Origin: Trichosphaerium sp. ATCC 40318
Taxonomy: Eukaryota > Discosea > Flabellinia > Trichosidae
NCBI GenBank assembly: GCA_038496445.1
Contig: JALMLS010000030.1
Coordinates: forward strand, 1 to 64,000
DNA length: 64,000 bases
Direction of reading: 5' to 3'
Shown here: positions 22,608 through 34,501 of the stretch, piece by piece
Numbering within the stretch: the first letter of the stretch is position 1
Layout: every line of letters starts with the position of its first letter
Translations under genes and position numbers: made by a program
Notes under the pieces: generated by a model
What the model was told of the DNA's origin: nothing
Database searches by the model: none
The model's input: only the letters and a program-made list of their open reading frames with translations

Positions 22608-24580
22608 ATGGGTATTGGTGGGCACAGGGGTTACAGCCAACAGGAGGAAGTCGACGAAAACGAAGATGAACGTCTTCAGCCATTAGAAGACCCAGAAGAG
22701 GAGAATCAGGCTGATGAGGAGCAAAGGCAAAACAATAGCTTCTTCTTTAACACACAAGCTGGCTTTTTCTTTGGGGGTGGCAGATTTCTATCTGGCGACG
22801 ATATTTTCATGCGACCAGAGGATGTCGCGTATCTGCAAGGACCACTCCAAAACATGACCCCGCCGGTCGAAAAGACTGTTACAGTGAAGTCACCCGTTAA
22901 TTTAAACAAGCGGTCGTTAAAACTGCTGCCTACAGACAAAGATGGCGTATATAATCTACAATTTACATTCGACAGCATTGTTGATTGTGTAGTTCGTGTT
23001 TTTTATCTGGCAAAGGAAACGAAAGACAAGAAAACTCAAGCGATAGCGTACGTATCAAATTAACGCTTTTTGAAGCGATAAATGACGTTTCATTGGTATT
23101 TTCCGCTTCGTATTTTTACGCGCGATACAAAGTCTAAATTACGCACAATTAAATACACTCACGCTCAAATACCCTTTTTAGAACAGTTACAACACTTTTT
23201 TTTTTTTCGCTAGAAAGTAAAAATTGTTCTAAATGTCTTCTAACTCATCCTTAAAGGTATACATCTGCTTCCGGAACACCAGACGGCACTTTTTTCAAGA
23301 CAGGACTTACACAAACGTATACATCATCAACAAAAAACCAATTAGACATATCTCTATTCCCTAACGACGAGGATTTGGATGTCGATGAGGAGAAAAAGTT
23401 TTATCCAGTTGTTGTAATGTTAGAAGCCGGTACGTGTCCAAAAAAGAATGTTGCTCTACAAAAAACTCAAAAACCCCAAAAAACCACTATAATTTTACGC
23501 GTGCTTTCTTTTCCCCGATGATGGTTATAATAATTACGCATCTCATATGGGTTATCTCGTTGCAGTTTTTTTTTTTCTAGAGAATCATAAAAGTACCCAC
23601 AACGTCACTGTACCGCTTCCGGACTTTTTTTATTAACTTTTTATCGCCTTAGTAACCGCTAAATCAGCTCATGTTCAATCACAAGCTACGTTAGCTAAAT
23701 TGTATAAATGTGCCGATGATACACTAGAGATTAAGGCTGTTAAACAAAAAATTCAGGTACAAAAACCGAAATTTAGAGTTTATGTTTTTTTATGGAAGTT
23801 CAAAAAAAACGCTCTTGTGCTCTTTTATGAAACTTGCAATAACTGGTAACTTACCCATTATAGTACCGTGGTATGTCTTATCTTGTTCATGATATTTTTG
23901 GTATAGATGAGAGCCGGTACGCAACCAAAAATCCAATTAACCGATTTTTGTTTGGTATTTCGAAAGCCATTTTTCTTTGGATTGTCTGAAAATTTTTTTG
24001 GATTAAAAGTATCTCTTTGCCTTTATTAATGTACTTACTTCCTTTTTGCAATAGTGAGACATCTGAAGAGTGTGTTATTTGTATTACAAATCCAAGAAAC
24101 ACTGTTGTTATTCCTTGTCGTCATATGTGCCTCTGTCACGAGTGTGCTGAAGCATTACGTCATCAAACAAACAAATGCCCAATTTGTCGTGGTTGTACGT
24201 GAATCGAAGCATTTTTTCCTTTTTCTTGAACGTGCATGCACGTTATGGTGTTCGCTGTTAGCTGAATACTCTCAAGTTTTTGGGTTCAGCTGAAGCCAAT
24301 CGCTTTTTTTTTTGACGTTAGTGTTCGCGTAGGCTTATGTTTCTTTCTAGCTGTCCGTTCATTGCTTAAGATTGAGATCACAAAGCCTAAAGGATTACTA
24401 TTGAATAAATCAACTGAGTCTATCATTGGTAAAAAGGAAGAGAATATTGAAGATGATGACGACGAAGATGATGAAGAAGAAATACAACTCACAAAGAAAC
24501 CAAAAAAAAAGAAAGGAAACTATGAGACTCTAGCGGTTGAAGAGCCTATTACGCCTTCTGAAGTACTTATTGAAGCCTAA
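22608..24580 (+). CDS. MGRN1/LUL-type RING E3 ubiquitin ligase
   Basis: ATG 22608 starts [14 protein letters not shown]; Gly2 makes N-myristoylation plausible, as in MGRN1 and plant LUL proteins. An acidic linker is followed by [13 protein letters not shown]. The MGRN1 beta-domain follows: [17 protein letters not shown], then [20 protein letters not shown] and [16 protein letters not shown]. After [13 protein letters not shown] comes the RING (24060-24195), CVIC...[11 protein letters not shown]...CPIC, with all eight metal ligands. The tail after [10 protein letters not shown] is acidic/Lys-rich ([10 protein letters not shown]). In animals MGRN1 ubiquitinates TSG101 and melanocortin receptors; membrane-trafficking or receptor targets are likely here too. 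About seven introns. Stop TAA 24578-24580. The start could be one codon off, because TTG precedes it in frame. Confidence 0.92.
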
Positions 24581-25746
24581 AAAAAAAGATTATTGTCCTT
24601 TGTACACAAAGCCACCAAGAAGGTTTCAACGAACGACAAAGAAAAACCAGAAAATTCTCAAAACAAAACAACCTGAAAAAACAACAAAAAAATACTCACA
24701 GATTTCCTCGCTAATAATGAGGTTTTGGGTTGTTTTTTTTCACTCTTTTACATCCCGCTATTATCTTGTATCACCCCTTGTAAATAAAAGTGTACTTTAG
24801 CTTCGTACTATTAAAAACAAAAGACAAACTTGCAACAGAAAAGAAGTTAATCAAAAAAAACTTTACTCTATTTGAAAACAAGTGCAAGTACACTAAGCGA
24901 CTTGATGGGAATGAAATAAAAGAATAGTGAATGGCAGATAGACTACTTGTTTAGATGAGCACGTGAGCATAGTGGACTCTATTTGTTCTTTTAATAGCGC
25001 TTAATTTAACCTAGTTTATTTTATGTTTGCTAGACGTTGCTCAAAACATTGAAAATCTAGCGGATAAAACTCTTTGTTGTTAATTGATCTTTTAGTGGTT
25101 CATAGGCATTTTGGTGTTGTCTTAGTACGCTATCACGCTACAGTCTGTTACATTAATAGGATGGACCCCAGCTAACGCCTTTATGCCAACATCTATCACA
25201 TTTGTATATAGTCACGTTAAAGAGTACAACACATTGAACCTAAAATATCACTGAGTCTATTGAGGTAGCGAAAACGCCAGTACGTGGGAGTATCTAATGT
25301 AACTGAATTCGATTTAGAGATGAAGCCATGTGTTTATTGAAACAAAGGCGATTGAACTATTTTGTTCAAGACTTAGTATGTCATTAAGAAATAAATGAGC
25401 AAGAGACCACTAACTACAAACACTATCATGTACAACATTAAATTGTCATTGCAGGTGTTTGAAAGCCCTTGAACTTTTACATATTAAAAATCGTTACAAG
25501 TCAAAAATAAACAAAAGCAACGTCACTTCCTAAAATAAATCACGTCAATGACAAACAAAAGCCTACGTACAATACAATTCTACTAGATGGAAGTACATAA
25601 CAAGGCACTAACGAAACAAGAGGAGCTCACAAAAGTGTGCAATTTGTACACAAGAACCGGTTTTCAAGTAATGGTTTTAATACTTTTCTGTTAATGTTGT
25701 AAAAACAACACAACTCAACAAAATTATACAAAGAAAGGCTTTCGCT
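24581..25746. other. Gene-poor spacer with an LRR fragment
   Basis: Apart from a 30-codon LRR-like fragment on the minus strand (25130-25215) no gene is seen. A CACGTG lies at 24960. The sequence is A/T-rich and otherwise unremarkable. Confidence 0.5.
25130..25215 (-). pseudogene. Leucine-rich-repeat fragment
   Basis: The minus strand reads VIDVGIKALAGVHPINVTDC and then ends in TAA. This is one LRR-like unit. It matches fragments at 28894-28980 (VSDEGINALAGLMVHI) and 60715-60835 (VCDESIKALAGVHTIHLS). An upstream stop prevents a longer reading, so it is probably a relic of a multi-repeat LRR gene family. Confidence 0.45.
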
Positions 25747-28700
25747 ATGTCAAAAAACGAGAAGTTAGAGTATCTGCCTAGCGAAGAGATACAGATTTTT
25801 GTAAAAGACACTTCAAGTGGTCAAGCCATACCGTTAATACTTTGTCCTGATGATGATATTCAGTGTATAAAGTACCAGCTGTGGGATAAACAAGGAGTGA
25901 CTCCTGGTATTCTTTGATATACTTTGAAACGCTTTAAACGCCTCTAAAATGCTTTCTAGAGATACAAGAGTTGACGTACGACGGTCAGATATGTCAAGAC
26001 GATCAGACGTTAAAAGACTTGTCTATTCGAAGCGAAAGTATTTTACAATTGGTACAGTGATATACATTAAGCGTTTAAACTGTAACTGACTGAGTTAAAA
26101 GAGAATTGTGTGTAACCAGCAACAAACTATTCAAATCTTCATAAAGACTAGGAGAAACTCGTACCCGATGGATGTTACGCACACTATGACTGTTCGCGAT
26201 CTAAAGCAAATGATTGCAAACAAACACAGTAAGTTTCGCCATAAAACCCACCACAGTCTCAATTCATCCACTTTGCACTCATTACCGGCGTCAAATCGCT
26301 CAAAACCAATACTTAACTGAGAAAATGCTTATTCTTTGGTTTTTTCCTTAGATGTCTCTTTATCAATGATCGCTTCTCTTTCCCATGAAGGCCAACCTAT
26401 GGATAAAGATGATGAAGTACTTGCTTACTTTAATGTTGGCTATGAGTCCGTTATACGTGTCAAGTTTAATTCACAGAATAAACCACGAAAGGAAGAATAC
26501 AAAACAGTCAGTGGAGCACAGAGTGGTATGTTGAATAATTATGATTATGTCTAGTTTGTAATTATTTGGTGATGATGTTTTCTTTTGTTTTATTTATAAT
26601 TTACGCACGTGGTAGCAAGAGAGAGTGATGGTTTTTGGCTTGTTATGGATTACTTAAGAAAAAAAGGACTTTCTTATTTGAACCCTCTTATTAACTTTGC
26701 CTCGTCTATTTCTTATGGAGTATGGTATGTAATGAAGACTCCTTTAAAGCTTCTTGATAAATTTTTCTATACCATTGGATACATTGAAGCTGAAGGTACA
26801 ACAAACATCAAAAAAATCAGCTGACTTTTTTTACAAAGTGTTCAAATTTATCTTTACACCTATTGGAAAACTTTTGTACAACATGGGAAGCCTCGGATGG
26901 AGATGTAAGCTATTAGATAGCAGCGTTTCTATAAAAAAATCTAATCTTGAGATAGGTGCACGTGGTGTTGGCCATGTTGCTTATAATGCGTGTTGGTATG
27001 CTTCAAAAGGTTTATCGTACACACTTGACGGGGTTGCAAATTATGTTTGTGTACCGATATTGAATGCAACTGGTTATGTCTTTGAAGGATTTGGATCAGT
27101 ATTGGGATATACAGTTAGAGGTGTTGAACACGTTGCATCAAACTACATTGGAAAACCATTGATTTATGGTTTAAAATCTGTTAAATCATTCGCTGAGTTC
27201 ATTGATAGGGGTACACTTATGAAACTTTACTTCATTGAACAAACTGTATTATTGTTGAGTTGCTGACTGTTTTCTTTTTAAAGGATTTGATAGGTTTCTA
27301 GATTTATACGGAGACAGTATTTTTAATTTTATAAAGTGGGCTTTTATCAAGTGCTGTTATAATCCTGCAAAGTTTGTTGGACCGTACATGAAAGAGTCTG
27401 TAAAATTCTTATTTAAGATTCTCCTATACTATCCTTACAAAGGAATAGTGAGATTTTTAATACGTCCTTTGGGCATTCTTTGCTACAAATCGTACTTGAC
27501 GGTTTGCCAGGTAATTTCTTTTTTTTTTCCTTTTTTTTTGGCAGAATTTAGTTGTGTTAACGCCTTTGCCTAGTTGTTTAACGTATTCGGAATTGCTATT
27601 ACTAATAAATTATACCCCGTTCTTCTATCTTTTCTTGATTTGGCTGGTGCTATTAGCGACCTTGTGCGTAATAATAGTTTGTACAAAGTCACGTGTTTGA
27701 TCTAATTTTTTTGCAAAGACAAAGTTCTTTGGTTTTGGTGCCATAAACCTCTTGGTCGATTACATTGTTAGACCATTACTAAACAAAAGCCTTGATATTG
27801 TTGAGAATGTATTGACATTGTTGCGATTCTTTAAGTTTTATAATGGTACGTTACATCCAAGCTGTTGACAAGGAAAAAAACATCCACATTATCAACTAAC
27901 TCTCACGTTTTAGCCTTGACCTCCATTATGCAATATCCTTTCAATATAATGTATAGATCCATTAGAGTTCGTCTATTAGCGCTTTACAGTATGTTCGATA
28001 GTGTGAAGAAAAATGGATGCTCTGTACAGATAATACCAGGTATGACACAAAGGAACTAACAAAAAAACACCCAAAGAGACAAACATTCCTTTTAGGACAA
28101 CTCATCAAGAAAGGAGCAAATAATATCGTTGTGCTCGAAGATGACACTGAGTATTCTATAAAAATAACAACAAATTTTGCACGTGTTATTGCTAGGATTA
28201 AGATAGATGGAGAAGATATGGGATCTTTTAATGTTGTACGTCTTTTTGTAATGGAACTTGTATTTTTTTTGTTTTGACAATGACACATCAAGATGTATCC
28301 TGGGACTATTCTCGAACATCCGGCTAACAGACAAGAAAAATTTAAGTTCAAGGTACTCCCTGTTGATGAAGATGAAGTAGCCGGAGATGGAGATGTTTCT
28401 GGGGATATTGGAAGTTTAGTATCTGTTACTTTTGTGCCAATTGGGGATTACAATGGTGGTGTACCAAGGAGAAGTAAGCACATTCCTGTTTGATTTTGCT
28501 TTGCTGTTTCGTTTTTTTAACTCTTTCTTACAAAGGGGGATCCCGTAAATCGAAATCGCTTAGATCCTTCGGTGTACAAGACGACAATGAGATAGAGGAA
28601 GAAAAAGATCAGAATGATGAAGATGATGAAGGTATAGATGATGAAGAAGATGAAGAAATGCAACATTTTTTGGATGGTAGGACTGTACCAGGTGACATAT

Positions 28701-28795
28701 CATATCAACGTTTTTGGAATGCTTCTATAGAAGCAAGGCTTATCAGAGAAGATAAAGCTTTTGAAATTAAGCAACGTATTGTAGGCAAACAGTAA
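25747..28795 (+). CDS. Protein with two ubiquitin-like domains and a long hydrophobic repeat region
   Basis: ATG 25747. Residues about 12-80 (IQIFVKDTSSG...ILQL) and about 85-165 (IQIFIKTRRNSYPMDV...SVIRVKF) are two tandem ubiquitin-like domains. Neither ends in GlyGly, so they are integral, not conjugated. Then follow some 350 residues of aromatic/hydrophobic, weakly repeated segments (PLKLLDKFFYTIGYIEAE, YYPYKGIVRFLIRPLGILCY, YPFNIMYRSIRVRLLALYS) that could be amphipathic membrane- or lipid-droplet-binding helices. A beta-rich module follows (VVLEDDTEYSIKITTNFA, VYPGTILEHP-like), then a very acidic tail (DEDDEGIDDEEDEE) and the end RIVGKQ. Two introns are only 25 and 31 nt (26796-26820, 27688-27718). 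I know no family with this order. UBL pairs usually bind proteasome or p97 partners; a link to membranes is inference. Confidence 0.7.
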
Positions 28796-28893
28796 AGAAA
28801 AAGTGTACAACAACAAAAAAAACCAAAAAACAAACTAATCTCAGTTTTTTCTTTCTTCAGTATAATGCGTTAGAAATGACACTTCTAAGTACT

Positions 28894-28980
28894 TCAATAC
28901 GCTGGCTCACAAATGTGAACCATTAAGCCAGCAAGTGCGTTTATACCTTCATCTGAAACAAATGCTTCTATTGTGTACCA
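28894..28980 (-). pseudogene. Leucine-rich-repeat fragment
   Basis: The minus strand reads TIEAFVSDEGINALAGLMVH, then ICEPAY and a TGA stop. One LRR-like unit, related to those at 25130-25215 and 60715-60835. A further minus frame (29206-28994) with LPEVCAKLSKLDFFEM lies just upstream and overlaps the start of the next plus-strand gene; it might be an F-box-like exon of the same decayed gene. Confidence 0.4.
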
Positions 28981-29200
28981 ACAAATACTTCGCCTATACA
29001 GTCTTAAAGATAGAACTGTGTGGAGAAGTCGGACTGTCCCTACCTACATGCGCCCAGGTGACGCAAGTAGTACGATATGTTTCAATTCCTAACTCGATGG
29101 GATAAGACTTAAATGTGAGGTAAAAAAAAAGCATTTCAAAAAAGTCAAGTTTGCTTAATTTGGCACACACTTCCGGTAATACAGAAACAAGCTGCTTATC

Positions 29201-29614
29201 ATGCAAGGGATTACATTACTTCTTGTCGTACTATGTATCGCTAGTATAGCAGCGTACAAAGGACCTACTTCTTGTCCTAAACAAAACTTTAATAAAGTAG
29301 CAAACGACGGATGGCTAGTCTATTTGAATGGAAACCAGAACCCTACGCCTAACCCACCAGCTTTTAACGGAAAATACTACAATATCGACGTTAAAGTCGT
29401 GTATTTAACTCAAAACGCAACAGAACACACACAAGACGTAGCGTGTTACTATGAAATCACCAGTAGAAACAATGGTGGTGTTGTTGCAGCAGCGTTGAAA
29501 CAGGAATTTAACGATGTTTCTCCAAAAGGAGCTTGCTGGGATGCTGTAGGCTCTGGTGTATACGGATGTGTACCAAGCTTTAAAAAATGCGATTGCAAAT
29601 GGAGAATAAACTGA
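29201..29614 (+). CDS. Small secreted cysteine-containing protein
   Basis: A single exon of 137 codons. The start MQGITLLLVVLCIASIAA is a clear signal peptide. The mature part has about six cysteines (TSC, DVACYY, GACWD, YGC, KKCDC), an N-glycosylation site (NAT) and a beta-rich look (YNIDVKVVYLTQN). The intronless structure is unusual among its neighbours. No family is recognised. Extracellular or vacuolar localisation is inferred from the signal peptide only. Confidence 0.7.
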   Translation: MQGITLLLVVLCIASIAAYKGPTSCPKQNFNKVANDGWLVYLNGNQNPTPNPPAFNGKYYNIDVKVVYLTQNATEHTQDVACYYEITSRNNGGVVAAALKQEFNDVSPKGACWDAVGSGVYGCVPSFKKCDCKWRIN

Positions 29615-29851
29615 CTACAAGTCATTGCACACTTCATTTTTGTGTTAACTTTTTTTTTTTTTTTTTAGTAGCGAAGTGGTTTTCTCGTTTTCTCAAATTA
29701 CTATCATTTACTATTTGATGTACATGAATTAACCGATTCTTTACGATCAATTAGGAATACTGTTTTATCAGGGTTCAGTTTTTTGTTAAACCTCTAACAA
29801 TATGACACATTGTGACATGTGATCAAAAAAAAAAACTTGTTAAATAATACA

Positions 29852-32682
29852 CTAAAACTTTGTGCCAATACCTCCTGGTGGTATTGTAAGTAAGTGATCT
29901 GTATGCAATCCGCCAATATTGTCTAACACTACGAAAATAGTTAAGTCACGTTTTTTTAACTGCATTAAGTAACAAGCCACAAAATTAAAATCTTATTTGT
30001 TCATCACGTCTTATTACCAGAAATACGGACGTGTAAAATGGGTTGAGAGCTGGAAAAAAGTGCTAAGAAATAAATCAAACACATACGTAAATCTATAGGT
30101 GGCCTGTGTTGTGGATTATAATTTAAACAAGCTGTCATTATTCTTGCAATTTCAGGCATTTTTGAAGGAACAGGAAGTTGTAATGATCTGTGAAACACTT
30201 CTACAGGTATATTTGTATCTCTAAATAAGGCATAGTTATTTATAAAAAATATAGCTATGTAAGACATAAGAAAGAGTACTTACGAGCCAACCCAGTAGTA
30301 TGGCTTCTTACGATAAAATATTTCCCAAAGTAAAACACCAAACCTTTTTGAAAGTTAGTTTGTGCTTGTTGCTCTGTTTTAGTTCTTTGCGTACATCCAA
30401 ATATCACTTTTTCTACTATATACACGTCTTCCATCAGTTTGAGGCATTATTGTCTGTAAGAAAGGAAGCGATTAACAAGAGAGAACGAAGAATTGTTTCA
30501 ATACCTCTGGTGCCATCCTAAAAAAAATAAGGAAAAAGTCTTAGTGATTTTACGTTTGCACTTACCACCGACAAGGTCCAACTGTTTGCTATACATTCTA
30601 TTAGAATATGCAACTATATTGTTAAATTCTGAGTTCTCACCTTTGTTACACTCTCTTCTTGGATCCCTATAATCCTGGCATACCCGAAATCTGCAAGAAA
30701 TTAGAAAACTGCACTAAATCGCTTTAATACCTGATATTTTTACTTGATAGTCACGTGTTAATAAAATATTTCGGGCAGCAATCTACAGAAATAATTTTAA
30801 AAGAGAAACCACTGTAAATGCTGTACATCTCTATGAACAACGCCTAATGCAAAAGTTAATAAAAACAGAACGTCAAAAAATATCAAACAATAGTCTTCCA
30901 CCGTTTCTGGGCAAACTTAACATTGAATAATTTTCCCATAATTTCAAAGGTTCAATCGCGTACCTTCTGTGTGTAAATGAAGCAAGCCAGCAGCAGCCCC
31001 CGTCATTATCTTAAAAGCTCAAATAAGCAATATAAACAACGTGTTGGAACAACGAGTTACCTTAAGAGCCACAGCAGGTTGCATTTGAAACTGCTTATTA
31101 TGAAGCTTTGAATACAAATCACCTCCATTTATGAGTTCCATCACTACGCACAAAGGATCCTTTGTGATACCCAAGAACTAACAAAACCCAAATTACAAAA
31201 AAAAAACCATATCACGTGCGTGAAGACATGAACGTACTGTAGTTATATTTGGATGAGGTCTTATCCCGATAACTTCTTTGCTTCAGAACAAAATTCTTCA
31301 ACTTCTTTATCAGTACTTCCACCAAGCTTCATTTGTTTCATAGCAACCAATAAAAAGATTTAGAAGAGTTATGTTCATCAATACGTTCCAAAAACAAGAG
31401 AAGATTATAGCTTACTTTTGCACCTCTCCAGCTGGCCATGCTCACTACACCATATCCTCCTGAACCGATGATCGTTTCTATTTTAACTTCTTTGTAATCA
31501 AGCAACCAAGGATTTAATTTCTTATCTTCTTTGTCTTCACGACTCCTTGTTTTAGCCTAACACAATGCCTAAGATATTTTTTTAAGCTTTTCTTTTGTTT
31601 TACCTGGTATTTCAACGTTTTAACTTCTTTTTGTAGTGACTTATTTTTACTTTCCATATCCTTCAACATCTTCTGCAACTCTTCAATCTTATCGTTTGCA
31701 TCTCTAAGGTTCTTACCAAGCTCTTTAGTAACAGCTTGCAATGTTTCATTAGACGTAACGCCTTTAACACGTGTAAGTAGTCCAAAAGAGAAAAAAAGGT
31801 AAAACAACCTGTTGTATCATCAATGTCCTCACTACAGACTCCATGCTTCTCTAGATGTGATGATAAATCTGAGTCGATTGTAGAAGATCTCTTCTTTCTT
31901 TTCTCAGAGTGACGACGTCTTTTTTGTTTAGAGAAACCTCTAACCAATGCAAAACTTCTTTTAGTTCTTGGTGCTTTAGTTTTTTTAGATTTCGTAGATG
32001 AATCAACTTTTTTAGTCTTTTCTGCACTTGCTCTGGAATCTCTTGATCTACTATTCTCTGTAACAGACTCTTTATTAGACGATGTTGGCGCTGATCCATC
32101 ATTTTCTACAAGTCAAAGGTCAGATGACGAGTGTAATCGCAATGTCTTACCTTTTTGTTGTTTTGATTTTAAAAAAGATCTTTGCATAAAAGGCTCTTCT
32201 TCATCATCGCTCCCAAAAGGGCCAACTTGCATTTTATTCGACAAACCTGCCATTGCAGGTTGCCATGAATCTCCTTTAATGCCATACATATCATAAGCAT
32301 GCGAACGCTGACCAACAGGACTACGAGGTCGTAGCTTGCTAGATTTCACCAACTGTGGTAGCTTTGGACGCGGTTTAGGTCTTACAGGCGCACTATTACT
32401 ATTTCTTCTTGCTCTTTTTGCCAATAGGTATTTTGTTGCCTTTGCTATATCATTGTTGTGTAACTATCACGTGTTTAGAGTGAAATTTCGAAAGGGAAGG
32501 ATTTTTTTTCCGAACAACCGCTCGAAATTTTTGTACAGAGTTTAATCACGTGCCTGAAGTGCTATGCGAACTTGGTCGTCTGAAAAACCCAAATCGCTTA
32601 GTCTCTGCTTTACAGTTAATGACATGCGCCCGTAACGCGTATCACTGTCTGGAGAGGACGAAGTACTTCCGTTTAGCGCCAT
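29852..32682 (-). CDS. Tyrosine-kinase-like protein kinase, Ser/Lys-rich N-terminus
   Basis: ATG 32682 gives MALNGSTSSSPDSDTRYGR, then a UBA-like helix pair (VKQRLSDLGFSDDQVRIALQ). A basic, Ser-rich region (KTKKVDSSTKSKKTKAPRTK) and a coiled coil (LQKEVKTLKYQ) precede the kinase. The glycine loop is IGSGGYGVVSMASWRGAKVA, the lysine is in VAMKQM, the hinge is VVMELINGGDLYSKL, and the catalytic loop is VVHRD/IAARNILL (split by an intron). DFGYARIIG, VGPCRW/MAPE, SDIWMFGVLLWEIFYRKKPY and HRPPIDL follow. The gene ends IPPGGIGTKF at 29852-29854. Same kinase class as 10839-14207 and similar plan (basic region, coiled coil, kinase), so the two are probably old paralogs. A UBA-like N-terminus would link it to ubiquitin, but this is weakly supported. 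Confidence 0.82.
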
Positions 32683-32982
32683 ACCAATTACAATTTTCTT
32701 GAACTATTTTGACTGACGTCAAATGAACCGTAAAAACGTTGATTTCCGTAAGCTTGTTTCAAGCATGCTTCAAGGGCCCTAAGGAATAGATGGTTCTCAA
32801 GGGTTTAAAATAGGAAACCGGTTTGGGTAGAAATCATAGTATGTTGCGGTTGCAAACTAGATAGCCTCTAGTAACAGAAGACAAGCTTTGCAATGAATAG
32901 CAAGGAACAAGTTAAGTGAACGTTACGTAACACGTGATAACAACCGTTGAAATAAACACACGTTAACCCGCTAGAAAACAAC
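32683..32982. promoter_or_regulatory. Divergent spacer between kinase and filamin-repeat genes
   Basis: A 300-bp spacer separates two head-to-head starts. CACGTG at 32931-32936 lies about 50 bp before the plus-strand ATG. No TATA box is obvious. A regulatory role for the motif is conjecture. Confidence 0.35.
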
Positions 32983-34501
32983 ATGTCACGCTGGAAGCGA
33001 CCACCAGTATGTACTTTGTGTAGCTAGAAATCATTTTAAACACTTTATTTTTAAAAACCCGTTACTTTGTTTCTTCTCAACTAGCGCAGCCACCAAAAGT
33101 AGCCACAGTAGAAGAAGTGTACGTTTAATTACTTTGTGGTTAATGTAATACGATCTAATTAAAGTTCTAGGTACTACTTTATCGATGGACCTAAGGCCAT
33201 GCGTATAACAGATGGACCTGTTGCTTATGTCATAAAAGTTGAAAAAATGTCAGGTGAGCCTACCAATCTGCAAAACACCACGGATATCGTACCTTCTTTA
33301 CGTGGACCCGGAAGCGCTAGCCCTAAGGTATGCTTTCTACGGATGCCTGATATGTCAATGTTGTGGCGTGCTTTTTTTTGTCAACTTTGCTGAAAAAACG
33401 TGTTTTCAGGTTGATAATACCAAAACTGGGTTTTACAAAGTCTCGTTCGTGCCTCCTTCACCTGGTTTGTATAACTTAGACATACGCATCCATGGAAAGA
33501 GACTGTTCCAAGAGAAATGTGATGTTCTCCCTAGTAAGACATAAATGTTACAGAGCGAAGAACACTAAAGTTAAAAAGGTTTTGATGCTCCAGAGATTTT
33601 GGAATGTAAAATATTGAATTTACCTAAAGCGTTAAAGCTTGGTACAGGCGCTTGCAAATTCCAAATAACTATAAGGTAACCAACCAAAAAAACTATTTTC
33701 TTTTACTCGATAATTGCTTTTTTTTGTTCACGTGATTTTCAGGCACAAAGGAACAGATAAGCCTTTTGTTGTAAAAAAATCAGATTTGACAGGAACAGTA
33801 ACTGGTCCAGAAGATCGTAAACTTACAATCATGGGTGAGTTTTTTACAGCACTGTTCAAAGCCATGATGTTATCTGAACATGCATTTATTTAATTTTAGG
33901 TCCTGCTGAAGGTTCTGATTTCAGAGGAGAATTCAGGGGATTCAAACCTGGAGTACGAAAACACAAACTTTAATTTTTTGGCACATTACATCTTTTAGGA
34001 ATACATGGTTCGTATGTTCCATGAAGGCCATGAAGTGCTTCGCACTCCTGGGGTAGTACAATTTACGAACAAAGCTGATGTTAGATCCGTTGTGGATTGT
34101 AGAACGCCTGCTATAAAGGTACAAGAAACCAAAATGAATAATGTAACGTGGAATAGAGCGGTAGCAAGCTATCATTTTTAATACGCGCCAAAGATGCCTA
34201 TGACCTACCAGTAGCTTCAGGAGGTGCTACCGAGCCCATTGAATAAATTTACATTAAGTATAGGTGATCCTTTCGAGGTTGAAGCTGCAGGTCCACGTGG
34301 GAGTCTTCAAGGCAAGCAAGTTAGTGTTCTAGATAATGAAGACGGTGAGTAAAATATAATAAAAATGACTATTGAGTTAACATTTTGAAAGGGACATACA
34401 GCGTTGGAATAACCCTTGATAAAACTGGAAATTACGAGTTTTATTGTGAGTTGGGTGGTACAGGGATACAAGGAAGTCCAGTTAAAATACGAGTCGAATA
34501 A
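32983..34501 (+). CDS. Filamin/ABP280-repeat protein (three repeats, no actin-binding domain)
   Basis: Start MSRWKRPPAQPPKVATVEEV. Three immunoglobulin-like filamin repeats follow. Repeat 1 has VYYFIDGPKAMRITDGPVA, then DNTKTGFYKVSFVPPSPGLY. Repeat 2 has IRHKGTDKPFVVKK and ends EYMVRMFHEGHEVL. Repeat 3 has SIGDPFEVEAAGPRGSLQGK, DNEDGTYSVGITLDKTGNY and the canonical end GTGIQGSPVKIRVE. Filamin repeats bind membrane receptors and signalling proteins; full filamins also have paired calponin-homology domains, absent here. A scaffold or adaptor role is therefore more likely than actin crosslinking. Seven or so introns. Stop TAA 34499-34501. Confidence 0.87.
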
